Source: Parietaria judaica (lineage: Eukaryota > Streptophyta > Magnoliopsida > Rosales > Urticaceae). Taken from it: 64,000 bases of DNA. How positions within the stretch are numbered: position 1 is the first letter of the stretch; every line of letters starts with the position of its first letter. Below, one piece after another: positions 31,801-41,560 of the stretch. The translations under genes were made by a program, and so were the position numbers. Location of the stretch: assembly GCA_954871525.1 (NCBI GenBank), contig OX940865.1, positions 2,666,001-2,730,000 on the forward strand. The letters are read 5' to 3'. Below the pieces are notes generated by a model. The model did no database searches. It saw only the letters and a list, made by a program, of their open reading frames with translations, and was not told the DNA's origin.

Positions 31801-33146
31801 GAGAAGCAAGACGACGAGGTTGACGCTCAAGAGATCCTCGACATCGAGTGCGAGAACCTGAGTCCCGATGAGCAGGGAATCGTAGACGATGACGAAGAAG
31901 AGGATTGGCGCACCCCTCTTCGAAGGTACATCCTCGACAGAGCGTTACCCGATGACAGGCAGGAGGCCAGGAAATTGCGAACCAAGAGCGCAAAGTATTC
32001 TATTCTGAATGGCAGGCTATACAGGGCGAGCTTCGAGGGAATACTGCTGCGATGCTTAGGCAAGAAGGAGGCAGAGTACGTGATGGGAGAAATACACAGC
32101 GGGGAGTGCGGCAATCACTCCGGCGGCCGGTCCCTCCTGCGAAAGGCCAAGCGGCAAGGCTTCTTTTGGGAAACCATGGTCGCGGATTGCGCCGACCACA
32201 CCAGGAGATGCGAGAAGTGCCAACGCCATGCTCCGGCGATCAACTGCCCGGCCGAGAAACTGTCGGTGGTATCTGTCCCGTACCCTTTCATGAAGTGGTC
32301 GATGGATATCGTCGGTCCTATGCCTACTGGCTCCCGACAGCGGAGGTTTATGCTGGTAGTGACGGACTTCTTCACTAAGTGGTCCGAAGCAGAGGCGTAC
32401 GCCAACATCAAGGATTCGGACGTCGAAAGCTATGTCTGGAAGAACGTGATTACACGTTTTGGACTGCCCCATGAGATCATCGCCGATAACGGTTCCCAGC
32501 TCATCTCGAAGACATTCCAGGACTTCTGCGCTCGATGGAGAATAAGGCTGAACACGTCGACGCCGAGATACCCGCAGGGAAACGGAAATGCGGAAGCGGT
32601 CAATCGCACCATCGTCGACAGCATCAAGAAAAGGCTTGACGAGAAGAAGGGCTTGTGGGCCGATGAGCTCCTCGGAATTCTTTGGGCCTACCGCACGACT
32701 CCCCACTCGGCCACCGGCGAGACCCCTTTCGCCCTCGCCTTCGGGTTCGAAGCAGTGATACCGGCTGAGGTGGGAATACCCAGTCTTCGACGAACGTGGG
32801 CTCCAAGCCATTCGGACGACAACAGCCAAGGACTGCTCCATCAACTGGACCACATCTACGAAAAGCGAGAGCGAGCTAAAGCGCACATCGCCAACTACCA
32901 GAACACCATCGCTCGATTCTACAATAAAAGCGTGCGCCCTCGACAGTTTAGGGTCGGAGAGCTGGTGCTCCGCAAGGTTTTCCAGAACACGGCAGAGCTG
33001 AACGCGGGGAAGCTCGGATAGAACTGGGAAGGCCCATACAAGGTCGTAGAGGTAGTCAAACCAGGAGTCTACAGGCTCGAGAACTTGGCCGACCTCGAGG
33101 TGGTTCGGAGTTGGAATGTCAAGTACCTCAAGAAGTTCTATCAGTA
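31801..33146 (+). pseudogene. gypsy-2 integrase
   Basis: Continues the frame of the second RNase H. HHCC zinc finger: IHSGECGNHSGG...CEKCQRH (about 32093-32226). Catalytic core: KWSMDIVGPMPTGS (first Asp), EIIADNGSQLIS (second Asp) and GNGNAEAVNRTIVDS (Glu), then KGLWADELLGILWAYRTTP and GETPFALAFGFEAVIP. A TAG at 33019 follows KLG, where gypsy-1 reads KLGANWE. Beyond it NWEGPYKVVEVVKPGVYRL and the final KYLKKFYQ stay in frame to a TAG at 33144. The catalytic residues are intact, and the only coding lesion I see in this domain is that stop. Confidence 0.92.
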
Positions 33147-33610
33147 GGTCTTGTCGTCCCAATTCCTTATATTTACATTCTATATTACTGTCTAAATGGG
33201 AAGTCCCGACCCACTTGTTCGGGACCGCTCACGGCCCCGGCTTGTTTTTAATAAAGACAGGGAGTACTCTTTCCTCGCGAGCCGCACCCGTATGGGGGAC
33301 TCGAAGGGTTTAATGAGGCTCGCCTTTATGGCAAACTATCTCTCTAACAATTTTACAGGCTCAAATTTACGAATAACCTCAAAATAAGAGCAGCGCACGA
33401 TCAGCCGCAACCCGAGCATCGACGACAAAATCAAAAACATTAAAATAAAGCGCGGAACAAAGTGAAAATAACAAATCCCAAATACAGCACGCGAGCAAAT
33501 TCGAAAGGCAAAAAGCGCCATCGTCATCGACCCTCTAAGTACGCCGCCGTGGCGAGCACGACATTATCATCGGACTCGTCACCGCTTGCGACTTAGAAGC
33601 AAAAGGAAAA
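33147..33610 (+). other. gypsy-2 region after pol, no gene
   Basis: Untranslated region between the integrase stop and the tandem array. AATAAA-like words occur near 33250. I see no conserved coding sequence. Confidence 0.5.
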
Positions 33611-34075
33611 ATGGCCTCGACAAAAGTCTCGATGGCACCATGAAAAAGAAAAAAAAGGGCCTCGACAAAAGTCTCGATGGCACCATGAAAAAGAAAAAAG
33701 GGCCTCGACAAAAGTCTCGATGGCACCATGAAAAAGAAAAAAGGGCCTCGACAAAAGTCTCGATGGCACCATGAAAAAGAAAAAAAGGGCCTCGACAAAA
33801 GTCTCGATAGCACCATGAAAAAGAAAAAAGGGCCTCGACAAAAGTCTCGATGGCACCATGAAAAAGAAAAAAGTGCCTCGACAAAAGTCTCGATGGCACC
33901 ATGAAAAAGAAAAAAGGGCCTCGACAAAAGTCTCGACGGCACCATGAAAAAGAAAAAAGGGCCTCACAAAAGTCTCGATGGCACCATGAAAAAGAAAAAA
34001 AGGCCTCAACAAAAGTCTCGACGGCACCATTAAAAAGAAAAAAGGGCCTCGACAAAAGTCTCGATGGCACCACAA
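33611..34075. repeat. 43-bp tandem array in gypsy-2 3' region
   Basis: Eleven copies of a unit of about 43 bp (42-47), each with CTCGACAAAAGTCTCGATGG, CACCATG and an A-rich AAAAAGAAAAAAGGG. Within each unit CTCGAC and GTCTCGA form short inverted words. Open frames on both strands through the array are products of its periodicity and not genes. It lies between the convergent pol and aORF ends. Confidence 0.95.
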
Positions 34076-34388
34076 AGAGCTAGCGATAAGAAGCAGTATC
34101 GCGACAAATTTCCCCTCCACCTTCATTTACTATGTTCGTTTCGTTTTTAAAAAAAAAGAAAGGGGGGGAAGGAGAGGATGCACATGTCGAACATCCTCCA
34201 CGCTAAGACCCCTTACAAGAGAAAAATTTATATATATATAACAATGAAATAAATACAGAAGGTCTTTGTTTACTCATACGCCAAAAAGCTTATAACATTC
34301 CCATATACATCAGAGCCTCGTAAGCAAACCACTACAAATTACGTAAATTGGAAAAACAAAAACAGTCTAAGCTTATAACAGTTCAGCC
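34076..34388. other. gypsy-2 spacer between array and aORF
   Basis: AT-rich stretch containing a short TATATATATA run at 34228. No gene. It probably holds the 3' untranslated part of the minus-strand aORF. Confidence 0.45.
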
Positions 34389-37300
34389 TCAGCCCTCGTC
34401 GGATTCAAGAACGGAGTCGGCGAGGTCCTCGATGTAGTTTGATACCGCTCGTTCGAGGACGTCCTCGGCGAGGTCCGAGAAGGCGGCCAGATGGCGCGGG
34501 TCTTGAGTTAGGAACCTTGTCAGAGCAGTTTGCGGCAACGGGTCCAAGCGGGGGGTCACAGAGGAGCTCTCTTCGATGTCCGCCGAAGGAGGTACCGCGA
34601 TCCAAAGAGCTAGGATGTTGATCAGGTCACGCACTAGGGCGTAATGCTCTGGATCCTCGGTGAGGAACGATGCGATCACGCCCTCGTCAGGCCTCAGAGG
34701 CCAAGAAACGAGAGGTAGCTCGTCGACCTGCGAGAAGAAGGGTGAGAATAGTTGACCCCAATAAAACGAGAAACGTGAGGAAAAAGACAGTCGTGATTCA
34801 ATAACAAAAGCTCAGTAGAGGAAAGAAAGATTTTTTTCATTTCATCAAATGTTCTGGGAGTACAAAGAAAAAGGCCCAAGGCCATAGCAAAAAAAAAAAG
34901 AAGAGAAGAAGGTAACAGCGAAGTTCGCAAAAGAAAAATCAAAATATACATAAGCAGTGTCCCTATGGAAGATCTTCCTGTACCGTCGGCTCTTGAATCG
35001 AGAGGGTCTCGTCGTTGGTCCCGTACTCCTCGACGGAGTCCGAAGCCGAGGTAGTCGTCCCCGCGGCAAAGGCGGCCAGCCTCTCGGACTCGATGGAGGG
35101 AGGATTGCAAGGCGAGAGAGGCGGCGAATCCAGAGGAAGATCTGACCTCACCTCTAGCTCCTCCACTTTCGTGGAATGCTCCTCGATGATCCCGCGCCAC
35201 TTCGGCAGGAGGGGCAGGAGTTTCCCCACCGTCGCGACGGGAGGGAGCTTCTCGACCATGTCGAGGTTGGCTTTATAGCCGGCAACCATGCGGTGATGGT
35301 CGACAGACTCGTCGAGAGCTGCGAACCTCTCATCGCGACGCTGGATTTTGGCCTTAGCCTTCTCAAAGAGACGCAGCCGTGCACTGCGTTCCTCGACAAC
35401 CTCCGCTTGAGCGGCCTCCAGCTCGTCGGCAAGCTTCTTCAAAGCGTTGGTCACCCGGGAGACCAAGCGACTCTCTTCCTCGTGAGATACGCTGACGGCC
35501 TCGCTCAGGCGAGCAAGCCTCTTCGACTTCTTCTCGAGCGCCACGGTGAGGTTGCGAGTCGCGCATCGATGGCGCTCCGCCTCATCGGAAGCCTCCTTCT
35601 CCAGGGCGGCCTCGGCCTCTTTAAGGGCCTGGCGGTCCCGAGTGGCTTCCTCCCGGTACCTTCGCTCCCCAGCGATGGAGATCTGAAGATGACTCTCGAG
35701 CTTCCCGACCTTGGCACTCATCTCGCTCTCACTGACTGCATGGGCGTAGGTAGTCTCGCACTCGTCGAGGATCAAGTCGTTCAGGAGCGCGATGCCTTGG
35801 AAAGTGAGAGCTGCCGCCTTGCGACAGCGAGAAGAGTCGGCCAATGAGCTAGCGGATTGACGAAACTGTTGGGGAGACATCGACAGTTCGTGGAGCGCAT
35901 CAGCCGAATATTTCTCCCATTCCTTCGAGGAAGAAGCCAGAGTAGGCGGATCAGGGAAGCTTGGGTAGCAAATGACGGCCGAGGCCTTCGCCATGCCTTG
36001 CGGGAACATCGGCAGAAAGGCGTCCGGCGAGGAGGCGACGACTTTCGAAGGCTCGCCAGGAGCTTTCTTCCAGGGGTGAGGAGGTATCGCCAGGAGCGAG
36101 GGCTCGCTGCTTGTCGCCTCATGCGCTGTCGAGGCCTCCGCCCCAGGCGAGGCCTCGATTGAAGACGACTCACAGGTGACGTTCGGCCTGAGCGGCGAAG
36201 TGCTTGCGAGAGGAACGCCGACGTCCTCCCGGGGCACCTCGTCTCGAGGTCCGGCAGCGGGCTGCGAGGCGTCTGGCAGAGCTCCCCCAGTCCGATCAGG
36301 CTGGGAAGTCGGTATGGGGGTGACCGCTAGAGCACCCTTGGCCGTTGCGACGGCCGTCTCGCGGGAAGATTGCGACGAGGTGGAGACCTTGTCGGCCCCG
36401 AGGGCGGAGGTATCTTCGGCATTCTCGCCGCCAGCGACCCTAGTTGCCGGATCCGGAAGAGCCTGCACGGGGACCTCCGCGGTAGAAGGAGGAGGATCGA
36501 CGAGAGGCATAGTCGACTGAGTGTCGACGACGGGCAGGTCGATATCGGAAAAGTCCACGTTGCTGAAGTCGTCGTCGAAAATCACCTACCGACGGGGGCG
36601 TCGAGAGTATCCGGTCGCGGGGCTGTCGGAAGGGGTGACGACCATCGGCTCGGAGGCGGTCCCTTTGCCCGGAGTGACCTCTGTCGTAGCCTCGGATTCC
36701 TTCGAAGAATTGTCCTCGCGCACGGCTTCGAAGCCGGGAGTGGGAACGACCGCCGCGTCGCTAAGGGGCTCGAGCGGAGACCGACGGGGCGAGAGGTCGG
36801 TTTGGGAGTCGTCGCGTCGAGTGGATTCTCGGGGGCGAGGAGCCTCAGACGGACGACGGCTCGCGGCAGGTTGTGGCGTGTCGACAGCCCGATGAGACGC
36901 GTCGGCGTCGGCCGCATGCTTGGAACGACGCTCTGAAGAGGCATCGTGGTGCGGGGGATCGTTGTGTGAGAGCACACGGTCCCTCCCTTCTCGAGGGACT
37001 AACCCCAGGTAGCCATCCTTGGATCGGTCTCGTGGAGGCGGCACCGGCGTCGGAACGGTTTTTCTCTTCTGGCGAGAAGAGTCCTCGCCGGTCTCGTCGA
37101 AGCGAGACTTCCTTTTGCGGCTCTTCGCGGGAGCCTTAGGCGTCTTCTTCCGCTGAGGAGTCGACGAGCCCTTCCCGTCCTCATCGGCCCGAAATCCGGG
37201 CAGGAACAGCGAGCGAGGAGGCGGACCCATGATATTGCAGAGTCGGTAAATGCCCGAATTCATGATTCGGGCCGCATTGAAGTCGAGAAGCCAGTCGCGG

Positions 37301-37909
37301 CAATCGCTGGCGAGAAGAGCGTTGCGTACGCTCGCGAAGCGAGCCACGACGTCCCTGTCGGTCGATTGCGAGAACTTGGGGAGATCCTTGTCGACGATCC
37401 AGGCGCGGGGCAGCTCCGCGTGGTTGGGTCCGAACGTCGACGCGCTCACGCGCGTGAAGAAGTAGCGATTCTCCCACATCGCCTCCTTGTTGGGGCTGGC
37501 TGCGATGAGACAGCGAAAGGCGCCCAATGTTCTTGGGGTTCTTCGAGAAGAAATATAGGGTCATGAGGTCCTCCAGAGTGACCTCGACCCCCTGTTCCAA
37601 GCCCAGCACGAGGGTGCACAAGAGGAGCCGGAGAGAGTTGGGGCTCACCTGAGTTATCGGTACCTTGAAGGCCACCAAGAAGGCCACGATCAGATTCGGC
37701 ACCGGAAGATGAAGGCCCACGTCGGTGAAGAGGTGTTCATAGATCGCGATGCAGTCCTCCTGGGGCTCGTCGGCGCGCTCGCCAGGATACGGGAGCCGGA
37801 GTAGGTATTTCTCGCTGTCGATATAGTTCTTGACGAAGTGCTCCCGGTTCGCCTCCGTCACGATGGATAAAGGAGACCGGGTCTGAAAGATTTTGCCTGC
37901 CATTGCCAT
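34389..37909 (-). pseudogene. gypsy-2 antisense ORF (aORF), two predicted exons
   Basis: Minus-strand gene convergent with pol. The likely start at 37909 (MAMAGKIFQTRSP) opens a conserved domain of the kind annotated as putative gypsy-type transposon protein (Transposase_28-like: YLLRLPYPGERADEP, LHLPVPNLIVAFLVAFKV, LLCTLVLGLEQGVEVTLEDL). One extra base near 37528 shifts the frame, which continues at NIGAFRCLIAASPNKEAMWENRYFF. A disordered, basic region follows (KSRKRKSRFDE, possibly nuclear-targeting), then a TAG at 36586-36588, then an acidic/proline stretch and a long coiled coil (about 35700-35250, EAEAALEKEASDEAERHR). A 5' splice site ACG/GTACAG at 34983 and an acceptor TTCTTCTCGCAG/GT at 34728 define a 256-bp intron. 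Exon 2 then reads VDELPLVSWPLRPDEG and ends at 34389. Related genes (for example gene 23 of maize Grande) have no established function. Confidence 0.7.
34728..34983 (-). other. Predicted intron of gypsy-2 aORF
   Basis: Donor GTACAG after ...IQEPT; pyrimidine-rich acceptor CACCCTTCTTCTCGCAG. Removing it joins the two open frames in phase and bypasses the TAG that otherwise ends exon 1 at about 34963. Interior T-rich tracts (34870-34920 on the minus strand) fit a plant intron. Not confirmed by RNA. Confidence 0.45.
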
Positions 37910-38470
37910 GATCGGAAGAGGTTTGAAAGAGAGAGATGGGCGGTGTGGAGAAAAGGAGTGTTGAGAGAGCGAGAGAGAGAGTGCGAATGCGTGTTGGGAG
38001 TAAAATGAAAGAAAACTGAGGAGGTTCGTGTTTAAGAGAGAGGACGCAGGAAGGCGAAGGGGCGCGAGTGGATCGGACGGCCCAGGATGGAGACGTGTGA
38101 AAGCTGTCGACGGTTGAGATGAAGGAGCCATTTGGAATCCCATAAAGCAGGTACTCGAGTTCCTGGGAAACCCCGCATTAAATGCGGGAGGGATTCGAGG
38201 CGTCGCTACGTGCACTACGATGGGACATCGACACGTCAGCAAGAGACGCTGGCGCATCATCGCGAAGGTGCTGTCGTCAAGCGGGAGCCTTCGGGGGCTT
38301 GGCCTTGTCGCCCGATGATAAGCCGTCGCGCGGCGAGTCACCTGAGAATTTTATCATCGCGAGGGGATTGTCGACGATCGAAGACCCTCGAGAGGGTGGT
38401 CTCGTCGCTCGATGAGGATTGTCGCGCGGAGTTTTCTCTTCCTATATTTTCCCAAGTGCTCACACTTGGC
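37910..38470 (-). promoter_or_regulatory. Presumed aORF promoter and 5' leader
   Basis: The minus strand upstream of 37909 has a CT-rich leader-like segment (TCTCTCTCTCGCTCTCTC, about 37985-37965), common in plant 5' UTRs. The frame is also open further upstream without domain similarity. I saw no clear TATA box. Short related words such as GTCGACGATCGAAGACC occur at 38365-38390. Confidence 0.3.
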
Positions 38471-38482
38471 AAAATGGGGGAC
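38471..38482 (+). other. gypsy-2 polypurine tract
   Basis: AAAATGGGGGAC four bases before the 3' LTR (TGTTAAGG), the usual plus-strand primer position. Confidence 0.8.
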
Positions 38483-38486
38483 TGAC

Positions 38487-39210
38487 TGTTAAGGTCGGAT
38501 TTGGTCAAATCCATCCTCAACTTTACACTTGTCGTTCTCCCTAGAAACGACGAAGGTAGGGGTCTGCAAGATGGCGATGGGCCCCCGGCCCACCAAGGAA
38601 GAATGGTAATCGAGGAGACAGCCCAAGTTCTTCGAAGCTGATTAGGTTGCGATGGGCCCTCAGCCCATCAGGAGAGGTGATGACCGAGGAGGACTCTCAA
38701 GCCCACTAAGGTCTAGGGTTTCTTCCCTGGATGCGACAAGAGAGTACGGCTCTGGGGGGACCATTGCTGGGTAGTGGGCTCAGGATGTGGCAGGGGGACA
38801 ACGTTAGTGGAAACGAGCTCCTTTGGCAGCCGTCGAGAATGTCAGAGAAGAGGACCACAGAATATTTGAAGGGGGGACCACCAGAAGATCATCCAAGGGA
38901 TTCGAGCCGAGGAGGTCCGAGCGTGGCTATAAATAGGAGAGGGAGCTCCCAGTTGAGGGGGCTGGCAGAGATCGAGAAAAAAGAGAGAAAACAGTGTCAT
39001 CGCACAGGGCTTAGAGAGTCTTGGTGTAACGTCTTTGAGTCTGATAATCTTGGCATAATCGTACTCCTCTTTGAGGTTCCAAGCTATAAACGGAAGAAAC
39101 CGATCCCCTTTGTAATCATAATCAATCAAAGATACCCCTTCATTCGTATTATTCGTGTGTTTGTATTGTGTATTTTTGTGACTGTAAGGCGGTGCGAATC
39201 GCCCTCTACA
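38487..39210 (+). mobile_element. gypsy-2 3' LTR
   Basis: 724 bp, same length as the 5' LTR, ending TCTACA. TATAAATA is at 38928-38935, so a transcript starting near 38960 would run rightwards out of the element toward the ERF gene, antisense to it. Confidence 0.95.
38928..38935 (+). promoter_or_regulatory. TATA box of gypsy-2 3' LTR
   Basis: Identical context to the 5' LTR copy, at the expected offset of 11964 bp. It points toward the adjacent ERF gene. Confidence 0.7.
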
Positions 39211-39588
39211 ATAATGATGATGGAGCGTATTAAATGGGTCGCATGGGAGCCGTCCGCGTATCATTTAATGTTTGACTTTTATATTTTGAGAATCTGTCGT
39301 TATATTTACTTAAATGTGATGTACTTTTATGCCTTAATTTTCTTAACTTAAATAATATGCTCTACTATGAAAATTAATTCCCATTGAAAAAAAATATATG
39401 AAAATTAATTTCGAGTTATAATATCACTATCTCAAAATAATACGGCCAATTTCTTCATCAACCCGATTCAAACATGTATCCTTAATATAAACATAACATT
39501 TCCGTATTCTATTGATCACAATTTCTTGATCAATGATTCACCATCGTCAGACTCGTACGTATTATCACATGACATATGATATATATAA
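39211..39588. other. Spacer between gypsy-2 and ERF gene
   Basis: 378 bp of AT-rich DNA that should contain the ERF 3' UTR and polyadenylation site (minus strand). No further gene seen. Confidence 0.5.
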
Positions 39589-40353
39589 TCAATGAGACAT
39601 AGTGCTAGGGCTAGCAAAAGTTGAAGGGACAACCACAGAAGAAGAGACCTTAAACCTCTTGCTACTATTCTGCGAACCCTCACTCGCACCCTCCGGGCTC
39701 TCCATCCAACCCATCATTCGCTCCACAAACCCGTCGCTAGCCTCGGTCAATGGAGACCAAATCCCCGCGCCCGCAAGCTCGGCGCTGCAGTCAGATACAC
39801 TCGAGCTCTCCCAAGAAGAGGAGCACGACACCGTTTCCACCTGAGAAGGAACGACAATGCTCGGCTGAACCATCGCATAGTGGCTGCCGTTTATCTCGAC
39901 GTCGGTAGGGTTCGGATACTGGTACTTCTTGGAGTGGAATATGCTTGCGAAAGTGAAGTGGTCGCTGACCCGGCTCGTCGACGGCTTGCTGTTTGTGTTG
40001 CCATCGTTCGTTCTGGCCATGATGGTTTGGAGATTCCTGCTCAGCTTGGCTTTTAAGGATGAGAAGCTCATCGAGCCGCCTCTTCGGCTGTCGCCGGAGA
40101 AATCAGGAGAGTCTTCATTGGGGAAGTTGGTTCGGGCGTTGTCTCCGCGCAGCGCACGGGCGGCTTCGTCGTAAGCCCTAGCGGCTTCCTCCGGTGAATC
40201 AAACGTCCCGAGCCAGAGCCGGACCCTCTGCGACGAGTCCTTGATCTCGGCGACCCATCGTCCTGAAGGTCGTTGCCGGACTCCGACAAACTTCCGGGAA
40301 GAACTTCGGCGAGATTGGACAGATGCGTTGGCTTGATCTTGCGCTCCTGCCAT
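39589..40353 (-). CDS. AP2/ERF transcription factor, RAP2.11-like
   Basis: Complete single-exon gene of 254 codons, ATG at 40353. One AP2 domain spans residues 21-77: [19 protein letters not shown] (YRG-type element contacting DNA) and [20 protein letters not shown] (RAYD element). The Ala and Asp at the positions that separate ERF from DREB types (VAEI, KD) make it ERF-type, so it should bind GCC-box-like DNA in the nucleus. The downstream part is serine-rich with [20 protein letters not shown] and a final basic patch (SSKRFKV). The [19 protein letters not shown] wording resembles Arabidopsis RAP2.11 and its relatives more than the common EAR or ERF1 groups; that subgroup is my judgement. 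It is the only intact host gene seen. A transposon LTR ends 378 bp past its stop codon. Confidence 0.95.
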   Translation of the reverse strand: MAGAQDQANASVQSRRSSSRKFVGVRQRPSGRWVAEIKDSSQRVRLWLGTFDSPEEAARAYDEAARALRGDNARTNFPNEDSPDFSGDSRRGGSMSFSSLKAKLSRNLQTIMARTNDGNTNSKPSTSRVSDHFTFASIFHSKKYQYPNPTDVEINGSHYAMVQPSIVVPSQVETVSCSSSWESSSVSDCSAELAGAGIWSPLTEASDGFVERMMGWMESPEGASEGSQNSSKRFKVSSSVVVPSTFASPSTMSH

Positions 40354-40470
40354 TGTGGAGAAACTTATTATAGATATTAATTTGAGTCTTCTTGTTGATT
40401 TATGGTTTAGAGAAAGAGGAGTTTGAGTTAGGGTTTGGCACTATGTACGTATATAAATACAGGCTAATAT
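40354..40470 (-). promoter_or_regulatory. ERF 5' UTR and core promoter region
   Basis: On the minus strand TATTTATATAC (around 40449-40459) lies about 100 bp upstream of the ATG and could be the TATA element. AAACCCTAACTC, a telo-box-like word, follows at about 40425-40437. Both are weak single-site observations. Confidence 0.35.
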
Positions 40471-41034
40471 GCTGCGTTGCTATCAAAATAAATGAGGAAT
40501 ATACCATCTTTATTATTAATATTTTTTGTTGTTTTCTCATGAGTGCTCTTTTTTTTTAATAATCGAATGACATCTTCGTTGTAAAGTGACATCCAAGTTG
40601 TCCATATATATATATAGTTTCTTGTAAAGTGAACTTTTGTACATGGATGTGATAGAATCAGGAAGGTATACAAATAAATATATTGCATTGCAATTTGCAT
40701 GATCATAATAGCTAGGGCTTGGAGTAAATATTTTATGTAAAAGAGTATTATCATTTAGCAACAACATAGTGACTGACATTTCAAACTTGCAAACCCCCTA
40801 GCAATATCATATGATATGATGGATCAAACATCCAAGGAATCTATTCATATATATTTATAGCATGGTGAACTAATATGTCTTTTGAAGCTTAGAGCTGAAC
40901 CGGCAGGGTTCAAATTTCAGTAGCTTAACACAATATGTGAGAGATTGATCAGTACATAAAATTTATAATTGAAACAATTAAAAGTAAAAATTAAAGAAAT
41001 TAAGTAAGTTGTTAAAATTTTTATAACTCGGGCT

Positions 41035-41250
41035 GGTCTACTCATTATGTGAGAAGTCATGTAATGTGACTGATAAAAGTTTTGAACTTGTACCTTCAAA
41101 GTGTCGAGTTCGAGTCCCACAACTCAATGTTTCTCACCGAGTAGTCGTTAACTGGAGGTTATCTGTAGCTAATAGTCGGATTAACTTGGTACTCTTAATT
41201 TCATCGAGTGTTTTTTTGCGTAAATTACACTCTCGTGTAGTCATGTTAGT
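41035..41250 (+). repeat. SINE-like repeat, copy 1
   Basis: Contains GTTCGAGTCC at 41108-41117, like the B box of tRNA genes, then TCACCGAGTAGTCGTTAACTGGAGGTTATCTGTAGCTAATAGTC. Copy 2, about 300 bp downstream, shares these blocks in the same order. No convincing A box was seen, so the SINE call is tentative. Confidence 0.35.
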
Positions 41251-41324
41251 ACCATAAAATTTTCCCCTTGTTTTGGATTTGGAGAATCTTCTGTCTTCTT
41301 GCCTAAGAGTAAAAACTAAAGAAG

Positions 41325-41560
41325 TTTAAGAAGTCACATTGGAGCACATCATTCATATTCTAATTTGAGAAGTTGTGACTATGGAGCAACAATTTTGACC
41401 TTGTACAAGTAGAGTTCGAGTCCCATTATACTAGGTTTCAAATACCGGGTTTGTCCATGAATACTCGCCGAGTGGTCGTTAGTTGGAGGTTATCTATAGC
41501 TAATAGTCATTATCTGCTATCGAATTATAGGTAATCGGTGATTAACTTGTTATCTTTTCT
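41325..41560 (+). repeat. SINE-like repeat, copy 2
   Basis: B-box-like GTTCGAGTCC at 41414-41423 and GCCGAGTGGTCGTTAGTTGGAGGTTATCTATAGCTAATAGTC downstream, co-linear with copy 1. It ends near GATTAACTTGTTATCTTTT, as copy 1 ends GATTAACTTGGTACTCTTA. Confidence 0.35.

Noticed and set aside
27324..32411. Minus-strand open frames across gypsy-2 gag and pol (for example 32056-33162, 368 codons)
   Set aside because: They are shadows of GC-rich coding sequence on the plus strand and lack domain similarity.
33611..34075. CRISPR-like regular repeats
   Set aside because: The repeats are adjoining units without unique spacers, in a plant retrotransposon.
33535..34126. Long minus-strand and plus-strand open frames with repeated SFSWCHRDFCRGPF-like peptides
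   Set aside because: They follow the 43-bp tandem array and occur in several frames at once; units of 42-47 bp shift the frame. No start or context supports a protein.
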